The translations under genes were made by a program, and so were the position numbers. From Phytophthora sp. 'mugwort' (taxonomy: Eukaryota; Oomycota; Peronosporomycetes; Peronosporales; Peronosporaceae), in contig JAUCEF010000005.1 in the NCBI GenBank assembly GCA_033558025.1, forward strand, positions 5,580,001 through 5,644,000: a DNA stretch of 64,000 nucleotides, in the 5' to 3' direction. This document shows, piece by piece, positions 54,672-64,000 of this stretch (the stretch's first letter is position 1; each line of letters opens with the position of its first letter). The notes below the pieces were generated by a model. It was given only the letters and a program-made list of their open reading frames with translations. It searched no databases and had not been told where the DNA came from.

Positions 54672-55643
54672 ATGGAAAGCTCAGCTAATAGCTCCACATT
54701 TGTTTCGGAACCCGTCGACGCACCCCACGCTCACGCTCCGCCCTCTCCTCTTGCGTCTGGCAAGATGCAGAATGAGGACTTCGCCCAGTTCACCAGCTTC
54801 ATGGACGCCTGCCTGCGTGTCATTGAAGACGGCCGCGATGACCGTTTGATCCACGACCCGTTCGCGGAGCCATTGACACGCGAGATTGCACCGCAATTGG
54901 CGCCGCGCCTCAAGAAGTGGGAAGAGAAGCAGCCCCACCCTGAGGACTATGTCGCGCTGCGCAGCCGATACCTCGATGAGGCCCTTGCGCAACGGAACCC
55001 GAGCATCCGTCAGGTGGTACTGCTCGGTGCTGGTCTCGACACGCGTGTGTTCCGACTGGAATCTTTGATCGGATGCCACGTACTGGAAATCGACCAGAGC
55101 GCCGAGCTCTTTGAGCACAAGCGAGCAGTGCTAAAGGAGCTGGAGCCCAAGCTCCTCGTGGACCGCCACGACTGCATTGTCGCGGACCTCAATGCCTTCA
55201 ACTGGGAGGAAGGTTTGCTGTCGAGCGGATTCGACCCGGATATCCCGACGTTTTGGGCGCTGGAGGGGATCATGATGTACTTAACCCGAGCGAGTAACCT
55301 GGCACTGCTCAAGACCATCGACGTCCTGTCGACCCCGGGCAGTGAAGTGTGGGGCGATATGTCGGGCGTGGCATTGATGCGGGACGACGGGTTGGCCCTA
55401 TTCAAGGACGTGAATGAGCTCTACAAGAACGAGCTGGGCGAAGAGCTGTTTAAGCACGGCGAGGACGACGTCTTAGAGGGCGTATTCAGTGAATTGCCCT
55501 GGGAGATGGAGGTGCAAGCTGCACTAGTGGAGTACGGAATACACTTCGGACGCGAATGGACCCCCACACTCACGAGAACGGAGAAGCTGCCTGTGACGTA
55601 TAACTTTGTGCTAGCCAAGAAGCCATTCGCCGACCTGCCATAG
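54672..55643 (+). CDS. leucine-carboxyl-methyltransferase-like SAM methyltransferase
   Basis: Single exon, 323 residues. Class I SAM-dependent methyltransferase of the LCMT/PPM1 superfamily (also TIGR00027-type). The N-terminal part has the DPFAEPLTREIA element, then RSRYLDEAL before the SAM-binding motif I, VVLLGAGLDTRVFRL at about residues 116-130. The acidic ribose-binding position is in LEIDQSAELFEHK, and ALEGIMMYLT matches the family signature W-x-EG-x-x-x-YL. In true LCMT1 the substrate is the C-terminal Leu of PP2A catalytic subunit. This sequence is closer to the bacterial-type O-methyltransferase branch, where substrates are mostly unknown, so the substrate is not assigned. No signal peptide; cytosolic. 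Confidence 0.8.
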   Translation: MESSANSSTFVSEPVDAPHAHAPPSPLASGKMQNEDFAQFTSFMDACLRVIEDGRDDRLIHDPFAEPLTREIAPQLAPRLKKWEEKQPHPEDYVALRSRYLDEALAQRNPSIRQVVLLGAGLDTRVFRLESLIGCHVLEIDQSAELFEHKRAVLKELEPKLLVDRHDCIVADLNAFNWEEGLLSSGFDPDIPTFWALEGIMMYLTRASNLALLKTIDVLSTPGSEVWGDMSGVALMRDDGLALFKDVNELYKNELGEELFKHGEDDVLEGVFSELPWEMEVQAALVEYGIHFGREWTPTLTRTEKLPVTYNFVLAKKPFADLP

Positions 55644-55837
55644 CTTTGCAAAGACCTATATCTAAATGCGAAGAAGCGTATTAATGTATCACTAAATATG
55701 AGCTTTGGCATGCCACGGTCGGTCTCTGCTGTCGCCGAACTTCCGTTACGAAAAGGAGACTGGTCGACTCCCGGCGACTCTCTTTCTTCTAAGTGAGTGT
55801 TTGCCTCCATGCCAGCCTTGTGCCGGCGAACCAGCAA

Positions 55838-58800
55838 ATGACGCGGCGAAATCTGCAAAATGTTGTGCAATGGCGCGTCGCAGTGGCGTTTGCTGCCTTG
55901 TTACAGCTCCAAAGCGTTCCAGAGGTGACAGCTCAGACCACAGCTACGCTCGGCTACCCGGATCCACGCTACTCGACGACGCAAAGCTTGACAGCATTCT
56001 CGTGCACCGGCGGAGCTCGCAACTGCCCCGATGGCGGCCAGTATACTTCAGCTGGAGGGAACCTCACGTTGACCATCGTGGAAATGCGCAACTTGCCTGA
56101 TCTCGATGGCTTTGGACTAGCTGGTCTCGAGACCGATGCGTACGTCGAGGCACTCATCGGTGACAACGTACGTACGTCGGGTGTGGTGTGGAACTCGCTG
56201 AACCCGACGTGGCCGCCCTGTGCCGAGCCTGGCTGCACCGGAGAGGACGATCTCGCTCGAGACCTGAATTTCGGCTTCCGACCTGCCGGGACGGAGATCG
56301 TTCTTCGAGTATGGGACAAGGACAGCGGCTTCGAGTTCGGCGATGACCTTGTGGCTCAAGTCACCCTCAACGCCATTTACTGCTCATCTTTCACCGCCGT
56401 GAAGCAAAAAGTGCCGTGGAATGACACGTCGACATGGGCTATACCAGAGCAACCGATGTGTGTCGAAGAGCTCTGGATTCCTTTGAGTGACAGTGGAGAC
56501 TGCACCGATCAACACTCCACAAGGCCATGCATGCGTATCCGAATGACTGCTATTCCGTTCCAAGTGAGAGCTGACGAAATGTTCGTGTCCGGCGCCTTGG
56601 TCAATGGAGGAATGGGCGGCTACTTCCCTGATGAGGAATCCTGGCTCTATGGAAGAGTGTACTCGAGCTCCAACACCCGATTGCTCAGTTACTACCGTAT
56701 GGCGGAGTCGCAAGGCGGACTGCTGATCCGTTCGTTGAGTACGTCAAACAATGACAAAGGAGACACGTCAATGATCAGTACGTATGGCTATGCCCCGTAC
56801 GCGCGCGTGACGTTCAACTTTCCAGCCCAGCTCTTCGTGTTTCGTCGAGTCGACGATGAAGCTTCGTCACCGGAATGGCTCAATACGACTTTCGGGTGGG
56901 TCGAAACGCGAGAGTACGCTCAGCTCCTGGACGTCGCAGGCGACTTTAAGGCGGTGGCGCAGAATTTCACACCACATGCCATCAACAAATACGGAGACGC
57001 CGAAGGGCGAGGACTTGTCACGGGTGCCAACGTGGCTCTCAATTACACAGACACGACGTTGAGTATGTACTTCATTGTCGCTGTCCCGCACGAGTCTTTG
57101 GACGTCGTTCCTGCTGTCTACTCGAAGGAGTTCTCACGAGGGATTTTTCTCGAAGTTACAGCCCAGTATTGGACCACTTTCTCGTTCTTAGTGGTTCTTG
57201 TCGTACGATATTTGCAACGCATGCATTGGCGCATCGAACGTGTACAGTCCTTCCTGGCAGAGAAAGTGGCCAACCCGAATGAGCAGCTCTCAACTGCAGT
57301 AAGGGCCCAACCAAAAGTAGGAAATACGAAAGAGAAAGCTGGCGCTTCGCCCATGAAGAAGAAGGTGAAGAAGCCCGACATTGTGGCGCAACTCTTCTTT
57401 TGCTATGGAGACGGGGAAGACAACGCCCAGTTTCGACGTAACTTGTTCTACGCGACCTGGGCGGTGAATATTGTGATTGCTTCACCTGTGCTGATGCTGC
57501 TGTCATGGGGGGTGACGTCAATCATACTCGTGACACCGCCGGCTTTTGGCTTTGGAATTATTTTCCTGGGGATTGGGGCATTAGGAGGCATCTACGCTGC
57601 CGTTGTCTGGGTTCGCACGGGTTGGCGAATGACGAGACGGACGTTGTATCTCTTCGCAATGGCGTTTTTCGGTGCCTTTGTGTTCCTCTTCTCGGCGACG
57701 TTTGCAGACCCGAAAGTCTACGTCGGTGGTGAAGATTTGGACCTCTTCTCGCTCTCAGCCATCTTTCTCACGCTTAACATGATGCCGATCATCTGGCTCG
57801 CCTTCACTAACGACTCGAAGCTCTCGAAATCTCTTAAGCAGGTCATCGCAGTCGTGGGAGCTTCTAAGAGGGTCACTACACTGAAAAGTAAGTTCAAGAA
57901 CCTCGGTACGCTTGGACTCAAACTTGCCAATGCGAAAAGCCAAGCGCTAGAGCAACAAGCACCGACGATGGCCAAGCGAAAGCGGAAGGAATCAGCCTTT
58001 GCTGCCATTTTGGGTGAGTATTACACGGTGGAACAGTCTCTGCCTGGCTTAGAGTATGCAGATATCCTTAAAAGCGCATTCGTGACGCCTGCCTCCACGC
58101 GAAGACGCAGGAATCGTCGATACTACGGGTCTGCTTTGGTCACACTGGTGGTTTACTGCATCGTAGCGAGTGTGTGGACAGAATACGGGACTCAAGCTCT
58201 AGGGATCTCCATCACACTCGTACTAGTGGATCTGTGCGTCTATATGCTGCATCGAGGCAAGAGCGCGAACAACTGGTCTGCCGGCTACGTGGTGTTGCTG
58301 TTAAGTTCTGTCCGAGTATGTCTCGCAGTCACCTGCGGGAGGTACTGGATCCTCGGCCACGCCTTCCTGTACATGGTCTTTGGCACTGCACTTTGTCGTG
58401 AAATCATCGGTCGAAATCTGCCTCGAATGAACAAGCAAGAGGCCGGAGGCGTCACATTCTTCGGCCACGATCCGCACAAGGAACGACAGCAGCAATTGGA
58501 TGTAGGCACCACGCCCGAGTTTGTGCTCGGGTTCTTGTCCTTCTTTTATCTCTTTTTGTTGCTTGGAGTGGCCTTCGGCTCCGATGCGAATCAGACTGTC
58601 CGTGTACCAGTTTTGGGTCAGGAGTGGCCCTTGTGGATCTTTGGCGTACTAGCTTTCATTGTCGTCCTCTTCGTTGGACTCTCGCTTGCCACTTCGAGAG
58701 CATTTTTTCTTCAGAAAGAGCAGCTCTTGTCCGATTATGCCATGCATGTCTACCTGTTCGTCCGACCGTTGCGACTACCATTCATGCTGGCCGCTGCTTC

Positions 58801-61800
58801 GGAAGTGCTCGTTATCTGCTCAGGTCTGTTCGTGTATGCGTCGACCAAGTCAACCTTCATCCTCGTCTCCTCTTTCTTCGCGCCACTCATTCTCATGTTA
58901 TCGTTAGCGGTGCACGTGCAGTGGCAGAAGAACGACTATCGCCTCGTTGTTTGGCCACCTGAAGACGACGAGGAAGACGTGCTTGATGATGACGATGACG
59001 GTGGTTTTTTGGACGCTGAGGCAGCACTCGAGAAGGAAGCTGAGCTCATGCGCGAGAACTTTGTGCTTCCTCCGCTGAAAGGCAAAGGGAATAATCACGT
59101 GTTCGACAGTGCCGACGACACGTTTAAGATGCCCAATCTGCCGCCCAAGAGTTTGTTGGGACGTGTAGGAGGCAAAGCCGCTGGAATGACGAGTCCAACG
59201 AAGAAACTAGGACTTACACTTCCCGGGACAGGTAAGCCATCTCTGTACAGCAAGACTCCTGGCATGGCAAAGGCGTCAGAACTCCCTGCTATCACTGAAA
59301 ACGGAGCAAGCTCTCAACAGGTCAAGCTGCCTACACCCCTCGCAATTAAATCAACGACGTCAGTGCGCTTTGCATGGCTCAGAGACCTCATGGCCGGGAA
59401 GGTTGGTTGGCGAGCTTTCTTCTCGCGTAAAACGTGGCTGAAAAAATATAAAGAGGCAGGTAATCTCTCGCCAACAGCCAAGACGCTACTGAATCAAAAT
59501 GGTGCTGCCAACAGCGCCCTGGACGAGGATGACGAGGATGCTGCGCGTCCACTAGTCGATGATAATGCCGCGAGTAATGCTGTCTTGGTTCGTCGGAAAA
59601 CGCTGGCTCTGGGCGGCGATGGCGATATCGACTTCACGAAGATGACCTTATACCAGGCATACAAGCAAGGCTTCTTACTGCCACAGGACCACATGACTCT
59701 AGGATGTTTCTTCGTCCTGTTGTTTCTGATCATGCTCTACGGGATGGTCCTGACTGCCACAGAGAATCCTGCATGGCTGGGGCAGCTTATCTGGACGGGG
59801 GCTTATGTCCTAATGTTTACAATCTTCCCAACGATCAAGTTCTTCAAGACTGCGACGTTCACACGTGACATGACGTACTGCTTCGGGTTGAGTGCTGTCC
59901 TTGCCTGGCTGACTGGTTGTGTGCTTTTCTTTGCTGTGCTCCAAGCTGACGTGAACGTGGTGGAGTCTCTCGTTATTCTCTCGATTCTCGTGTTCTACCC
60001 CATTTTCTTGCTCTTTTCCGTCACAGTTTGTCGCTGGCAGGACGAGAACTGGGTTATCACTCGTCCTATTCGGCGTGTTGGTATGGCCTGCGTGGGTGCC
60101 ATCGTACTCTGGATTTTTGAAATGTACGTCTTCGGGAGTGTAGCATTTGGTGGCGTCTTAACCTTCTTGCTGGCGTTGTTTCTTTTCATCACGTACTATG
60201 TGGTGAAATGGGTCGAGAATGATCGGTATCTCGCTCCAGTATACCAGCGGCAGGCCAGCCTCCTCGTCTTCATTGCCACCATTGCTGCTATTATCGCGGC
60301 TCTCGTCTCAGGAATGAGCTTCTTCTCGTGTCTCTCGATCGTCTTCATGGTGCTTTTGCTGAAATACTCGCTGCAGTTTGTGGCTGGCTGGATCGTGGCC
60401 AAACGTTCGGCTGACGAGTCGGTCTTCTACTCGCCATATCTCTTCCCTGTCTTCTCCTACAACGCCTTCACCAACAACGTCGTGGACGAGACGCACAATG
60501 TGCTACCGCTCTATATGGTCTTCCTGCTGGCATTTTTGTGGGGCGTCGCTGGTGTCATGTTCTTTGATCCGTTAGATTTCGGCGTCGGACTGTGCAGCCT
60601 CGTGTTACTAGCGTTTGCTGGTGTCACTGCCCATCTGTGTGCTGTCACTCCTGTACAAATGGGTATTGCAGCCAAGTATGTGAACGAGATGATTCTCAAA
60701 GACGCCAGCGAGGCTGCTCAAGCTGTCTCAAGCCGTCGACGCCAACCTTTTACACTCGAATCACCTGAGTTTGTAGAGCAAGAGCGTCGAGAAAAGAAAG
60801 ACGAGCTCGAGTTCCAAGCCATTGCTTATGGTGGAGGTGCTGCCACCGCATTTGCGAGTCGAAAGAAAGGTTCTAAAGCGCCGGAGCCAAAGCTAGAAGA
60901 CCCAGTTCAAGTCGAGCCTCGACGTACGAGTGGGGATATCGCACTAGAAATTGAGGACGTCGATCGCCAATGCCGATACATTACGACGACTCATGGGCTC
61001 GAAGTGACTCGACCTGACGGACTTTTGTCGTGGCAAGAAGTGAAGGAGGATGTTTTCCAGCGTGGCATAGGCCCGTTTGGTTTCTTGTATGCACTCACCG
61101 TTCCTCCACGGATATTCCGGTTCTTACGATGGAAGTACTTCCCTTCGACGCTCAAGTGGCGAAAGGAGACGAAGAGTGACGTCCAACCCGATAGCCAAAC
61201 AGATAATCTTGAACGAGGTGATAGAACCCTCACCGTTTTCCATCCAAGTCACCAGATTGATACTACGCCAGCAACCCCGTCACGAGACCTGGTGGAGCTG
61301 TTGCTGCAGCTACGTGAGCTAGACGCTGCGTTAGATCGGGAGTTCTACGAAGAAACTCGGTGTGTGATCCACTTGCAGCTGTTGATGCTCACAGCTTCCG
61401 ATGCTCGATTAAGTCGGGAAAAAATCCTCTTCCAGAAGTTCTTACGGGAGAACCGCTTCAAGCTCATGTCGAACGGCATCAATCCTCCACCCAACGTCTT
61501 TCGTACGAGCTCATTCGCGTCGATTGATATTCCGTTGGTAGCTGTGTGGCTCCTTTCGCTTACTCCAGAAGCTCGTGTGAGATTCCATGCGCTCAAAGCA
61601 ACATTTAACGAAGAAATGGAGCGCACAGATGCGATCGTGGATGCCGAAGATCGTGCTGCCCTGGTCGCTCAGAAAGAACGGCAGAAATACTGGGCGCCAC
61701 GGGAAGCTGAACAATGTCGCCAACGCATGCAGGAGTTTTTGGCTCGTCGGCTTCGGCGTGAAAGCGAAGGTATCTTAACCGAGGAAGAAGAAAGCAAACC

Positions 61801-63745
61801 AGGGTACGAGGAGGGACTCGTGAATGCCAGAGAAGCGCTACTAGAGATCGAATCGGGTTACTCCTGTGTCCCAGGCGAGTATGGTCGATCTCTGCAGTTC
61901 ATGGATCGGGAATTCCCTCCCGATACGACGTCCCTCGCTGGGTGCTCTCACGAATCGGAGATTGCACCACAATGGAAGGTGTCGTCGGCCATCAATATTG
62001 CCTCAGGACTATTTGACGGAGGCACAGACCCTGATGATGTTCGTGTTGGCCGTCTTGACGATGCCTGGCTGCTCAGTGCTCTGAGTATTATGGCGGCGTC
62101 GGGAGGTGTTGACGACGGCAAAGTGGACCCGCTTCTCGACCGGCTTTTCGTGACCAAGCAGACTTCCCTCACAGGTGCCTACGCATTGCGTCTCTATCAA
62201 AACTGTCAATGGGAAACAGTCGTCGTGGATGACTATTTCCCAGTGCTCTATGACTCGGCCGAGCGTCAAGCTGCTGGATTGGACGCTGGAGACGACGCTG
62301 AGCTTTCAGTTAGCGCTGGAGCTGCATTCGCTCACAGTCGGGATTTTGAGGAACTGTGGGTTCCTTTGGTAGAGAAAGCGTTCGCAAAATACTACGGCGG
62401 GTATGCCGCACTGGAAGGCGGTTACGTGCACCATGCACTTCGCATTCTGTCAGGTTGCGAGTGTGACGAGGTTTTCTTGGCGCCAGCAGCGCGAGGGGCG
62501 TTGAAGAAAACGTTGTGGCAGCAGTTGAAGTTGTTTCGTAAGAACCGGTTCCTACTGGGCGCAGCTTCGCTGCCAAGCGAACATGCAGACCCGGCCCTCC
62601 GTGCATCCGGCTTGGTGTTTGACGCCTGCTATGTGATCTACGACGTCCGGGATGTGGACGGCGCGCAGCTTTTGCAACTGCGAAATCCACCAGGCGATCA
62701 TCAGGAATGGAAAGGCGACTGGAGCGATGCTTCGCGTCTTTGGACTCGTCGTCTGCGCAAGCGTCTGGGCGTACGGAAAGGCAACGATACTGGGGACGAT
62801 AACACGTTCTGGATGAGTTTCGACGACTTCTGTCACGCCTTCCGAGCGCTCTACGTGTGCCGGTACTACGACCCCGACAAATGGACCGTCAAGACGTTGG
62901 ATGCACGCTTCTCGCGCGAAGAAGCCACCTCCAGCGGACTCCCCACAAGACATAACCCCAATTGCACGGGGCTGGACAACAATCCCCACTTCTCCTTGCG
63001 CGTCTCGCGTCCGACAGAGGTCATCGTCACGGTCACGCAAGTGGACTCCCGTGGTATGGCGCCCGTGACCGTATTACCCATCGCAGTGTACATCGTGGCC
63101 CATCCAGACCAAAAGGATCGATCACGTCGTGTTACCGTTCTCAATCAAGACAACGTAGCAGCACACAGCGGCGTGCCGGCCCGCAGCCGTGAAGTACGGA
63201 TACAATGTGAGTTGGCTGCTCGCACGTACACCTTGTTGGTGGCTGTGTACGTGAGTGGCATGGAGGGTCCGTTCCGCGTGCACGTGCAGAGCAACTACCC
63301 CGTCGAGCTTCAGCAGATCTGGCCCGCAGCCTGGAAGACTGGCAATGGCACAATGGTCGCAGTACCACAGGGAACTCTCGTTGAACGGATGGCCGAGAAG
63401 ATGAAGCAGACTGTAGTCGAGTCAGCTGCAGGGGCGAAGATTGTGGCCAAGACGCAGGAGCTGGCCGACAAACTCGCAGCCGGTGCAGCCATCGTCGACA
63501 ATGCTATGCGAGACGAAGAGAGCATTCTGGAGGAGCAGCTCGCCAAGCAGCAGCAACAAGAGACGGAGGAGGCCGAGCGTGAAGAGGCACGTCTGACCGG
63601 CAAGAAGAAGAAGAAAGGCAAGACTGACCCTGATGCTCCGCAGTCGAGACCGTGGATAGAGCAATGGGACGAAGGCGCCGGCAAGCCGTTCTACTTCAAC
63701 AAGCAGACCGGGTTGTCGTCATGGGAGAAACCTGCCGACTTTTAA
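55838..63745 (+). CDS. DEK1-like multipass protein with C2, inactive calpain and WW domains
   Basis: One uninterrupted frame of 2,635 codons from ATG 55838; an earlier in-frame GTG at 55793 is less likely. Residues 1-32 form a signal peptide. A C2 domain spans about residues 72-180 (NLTLTIVEMRNLPDLDGFGL). A long polytopic region with many transmembrane segments fills about residues 420-1640, with cytosolic linkers (including an acidic EDDEEDVLDDDDDGG loop). The calpain-like domain spans about residues 2020-2370: GRLDDAWLLSAL where active calpains have G-D-C-W, GLVFDACYVIYDV where they have G-H-A-Y, and LRNPPGDHQEWKGDWSD with the Asn kept. Cys and His are both replaced by Ala, so protease activity is not expected. 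A calpain domain III/C2L follows (2382-2487), then a Lys/Glu coiled stretch and a C-terminal WW domain (WIEQWDEGAGKPFYFN). Plant DEK1 senses mechanical or positional cues at the plasma membrane. Confidence 0.85.
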   Translation: MTRRNLQNVVQWRVAVAFAALLQLQSVPEVTAQTTATLGYPDPRYSTTQSLTAFSCTGGARNCPDGGQYTSAGGNLTLTIVEMRNLPDLDGFGLAGLETDAYVEALIGDNVRTSGVVWNSLNPTWPPCAEPGCTGEDDLARDLNFGFRPAGTEIVLRVWDKDSGFEFGDDLVAQVTLNAIYCSSFTAVKQKVPWNDTSTWAIPEQPMCVEELWIPLSDSGDCTDQHSTRPCMRIRMTAIPFQVRADEMFVSGALVNGGMGGYFPDEESWLYGRVYSSSNTRLLSYYRMAESQGGLLIRSLSTSNNDKGDTSMISTYGYAPYARVTFNFPAQLFVFRRVDDEASSPEWLNTTFGWVETREYAQLLDVAGDFKAVAQNFTPHAINKYGDAEGRGLVTGANVALNYTDTTLSMYFIVAVPHESLDVVPAVYSKEFSRGIFLEVTAQYWTTFSFLVVLVVRYLQRMHWRIERVQSFLAEKVANPNEQLSTAVRAQPKVGNTKEKAGASPMKKKVKKPDIVAQLFFCYGDGEDNAQFRRNLFYATWAVNIVIASPVLMLLSWGVTSIILVTPPAFGFGIIFLGIGALGGIYAAVVWVRTGWRMTRRTLYLFAMAFFGAFVFLFSATFADPKVYVGGEDLDLFSLSAIFLTLNMMPIIWLAFTNDSKLSKSLKQVIAVVGASKRVTTLKSKFKNLGTLGLKLANAKSQALEQQAPTMAKRKRKESAFAAILGEYYTVEQSLPGLEYADILKSAFVTPASTRRRRNRRYYGSALVTLVVYCIVASVWTEYGTQALGISITLVLVDLCVYMLHRGKSANNWSAGYVVLLLSSVRVCLAVTCGRYWILGHAFLYMVFGTALCREIIGRNLPRMNKQEAGGVTFFGHDPHKERQQQLDVGTTPEFVLGFLSFFYLFLLLGVAFGSDANQTVRVPVLGQEWPLWIFGVLAFIVVLFVGLSLATSRAFFLQKEQLLSDYAMHVYLFVRPLRLPFMLAAASEVLVICSGLFVYASTKSTFILVSSFFAPLILMLSLAVHVQWQKNDYRLVVWPPEDDEEDVLDDDDDGGFLDAEAALEKEAELMRENFVLPPLKGKGNNHVFDSADDTFKMPNLPPKSLLGRVGGKAAGMTSPTKKLGLTLPGTGKPSLYSKTPGMAKASELPAITENGASSQQVKLPTPLAIKSTTSVRFAWLRDLMAGKVGWRAFFSRKTWLKKYKEAGNLSPTAKTLLNQNGAANSALDEDDEDAARPLVDDNAASNAVLVRRKTLALGGDGDIDFTKMTLYQAYKQGFLLPQDHMTLGCFFVLLFLIMLYGMVLTATENPAWLGQLIWTGAYVLMFTIFPTIKFFKTATFTRDMTYCFGLSAVLAWLTGCVLFFAVLQADVNVVESLVILSILVFYPIFLLFSVTVCRWQDENWVITRPIRRVGMACVGAIVLWIFEMYVFGSVAFGGVLTFLLALFLFITYYVVKWVENDRYLAPVYQRQASLLVFIATIAAIIAALVSGMSFFSCLSIVFMVLLLKYSLQFVAGWIVAKRSADESVFYSPYLFPVFSYNAFTNNVVDETHNVLPLYMVFLLAFLWGVAGVMFFDPLDFGVGLCSLVLLAFAGVTAHLCAVTPVQMGIAAKYVNEMILKDASEAAQAVSSRRRQPFTLESPEFVEQERREKKDELEFQAIAYGGGAATAFASRKKGSKAPEPKLEDPVQVEPRRTSGDIALEIEDVDRQCRYITTTHGLEVTRPDGLLSWQEVKEDVFQRGIGPFGFLYALTVPPRIFRFLRWKYFPSTLKWRKETKSDVQPDSQTDNLERGDRTLTVFHPSHQIDTTPATPSRDLVELLLQLRELDAALDREFYEETRCVIHLQLLMLTASDARLSREKILFQKFLRENRFKLMSNGINPPPNVFRTSSFASIDIPLVAVWLLSLTPEARVRFHALKATFNEEMERTDAIVDAEDRAALVAQKERQKYWAPREAEQCRQRMQEFLARRLRRESEGILTEEEESKPGYEEGLVNAREALLEIESGYSCVPGEYGRSLQFMDREFPPDTTSLAGCSHESEIAPQWKVSSAINIASGLFDGGTDPDDVRVGRLDDAWLLSALSIMAASGGVDDGKVDPLLDRLFVTKQTSLTGAYALRLYQNCQWETVVVDDYFPVLYDSAERQAAGLDAGDDAELSVSAGAAFAHSRDFEELWVPLVEKAFAKYYGGYAALEGGYVHHALRILSGCECDEVFLAPAARGALKKTLWQQLKLFRKNRFLLGAASLPSEHADPALRASGLVFDACYVIYDVRDVDGAQLLQLRNPPGDHQEWKGDWSDASRLWTRRLRKRLGVRKGNDTGDDNTFWMSFDDFCHAFRALYVCRYYDPDKWTVKTLDARFSREEATSSGLPTRHNPNCTGLDNNPHFSLRVSRPTEVIVTVTQVDSRGMAPVTVLPIAVYIVAHPDQKDRSRRVTVLNQDNVAAHSGVPARSREVRIQCELAARTYTLLVAVYVSGMEGPFRVHVQSNYPVELQQIWPAAWKTGNGTMVAVPQGTLVERMAEKMKQTVVESAAGAKIVAKTQELADKLAAGAAIVDNAMRDEESILEEQLAKQQQQETEEAEREEARLTGKKKKKGKTDPDAPQSRPWIEQWDEGAGKPFYFNKQTGLSSWEKPADF

Positions 63746-63839
63746 ATATGAGTACAAACTTCATATTATGGCTACAGATGTCACTCTTGCGAGGGCTTTC
63801 TTTTGAGGTTTCCTGTCACTCTAGATCCAGCTCGGCGCA

Positions 63840-64000
63840 ATGGACGCCCAGCGCGCGCTGCTGGACAGCCTCATGGGCTTCAACCGCGACGGCGACCGAC
63901 CGAACGAGGCTGCCATAAACTTCCACCACCCTAGAGTTTGCAAACCCTACTTGTGCGGCCTGTGCCCGCGCGACTTGTTTCAGAACACACGTCTGGATTT
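63840..64000 (+). CDS. LUC7-like splicing factor, 5' part only
   Basis: Starts MDAQRALLDSLMGFNRDGD and continues HPRVCKPYLCGLCPRDLFQNT to the window edge. This is the N-terminus of the LUC7 family, with the first CCCH-type zinc finger beginning at VCKPYLCGLCP. LUC7 is a U1 snRNP component that helps choose 5' splice sites in the nucleus. The frame runs open off the end of the window; 94 bases separate it from the DEK1-like stop codon. Confidence 0.9.
   Translation, partial: MDAQRALLDSLMGFNRDGDRPNEAAINFHHPRVCKPYLCGLCPRDLFQNTRLD

Noticed and set aside
1..64000. CRISPR array, RXLR or Crinkler effector genes
   Set aside because: No regularly spaced repeats were seen, and no signal peptide followed by RXLR or LFLAK motifs was found in a supported gene.

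Overview
The window looks like an oomycete (Phytophthora/Pythium-type) chromosome. The host genes carry short GT-AG introns, lie close together on both strands, and include typical stramenopile families: a calpain-type DEK1 relative, an EGF-repeat receptor kinase with a TKL kinase domain, an SDP1-type patatin lipase, TAF11 and LUC7. They are separated by decayed transposons of classes common in oomycetes (hAT, Harbinger, Ty3, pogo, LINE, a tRNA-derived SINE). Species cannot be named from the sequence alone.

Layout. 0.46-2.5 kb: a seven-exon minus-strand gene with an MIT domain plus coiled coil, resembling NRBF2/Atg38 of the autophagy PI3-kinase complex. 2.5-14.1 kb: a transposon graveyard with three hAT remnants, one Ty3 gag-protease remnant, one Harbinger remnant and a coiled-coil accessory-like reading frame. 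14.1-21.2 kb: an AT-richer block that I read as an endogenous polinton-like virus (PLV). It has a packaging ATPase, a penton-like minor capsid protein, a double-jelly-roll major capsid protein, an adenain-type cysteine protease, a pVI/pX-like protein, a tail fibre with an S74 intramolecular chaperone, and three small viral proteins. The ATPase is open; most structural genes carry frameshifts or nonsense codons. No polymerase, helicase or integrase is seen.

22.0-26.6 kb: a six-exon host gene for a large multipass membrane protein made of tandem repeats and ending in an F-box and a further transmembrane segment; I know no described family with this architecture. 26.7-30.6 kb: a SNF2/RAD5-like ATPase pseudogene with RING-like clusters, a SUMO-interaction motif, three in-frame TGA codons and several frameshifts. 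31.9-33.8 kb: a PP2A-B56-like protein. 35.2-38.8 kb: EGF-repeat receptor kinase. 38.9-41.1 kb: TAF11 and an unrecognised two-intron gene, both minus. 42.4-46.1 kb: a coiled-coil gene and the patatin lipase, both plus. 47.2-53.3 kb: a second mobile-element cluster (hairpin repeat, 5'-truncated LINE, tandem repeat, SINE head, pogo transposase). 54.7-63.7 kb: a leucine-carboxyl-methyltransferase-like enzyme and a 2,635-residue DEK1-like protein whose calpain domain lacks the catalytic Cys and His. The window ends inside the first exon of LUC7.

The most interesting items are the PLV morphogenesis block, the repeat-membrane-F-box protein beside it whose 5' end has no in-frame ATG, and the catalytically dead DEK1 relative with a C-terminal WW domain. 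Exon boundaries were read by eye from splice signals and reading-frame continuity.
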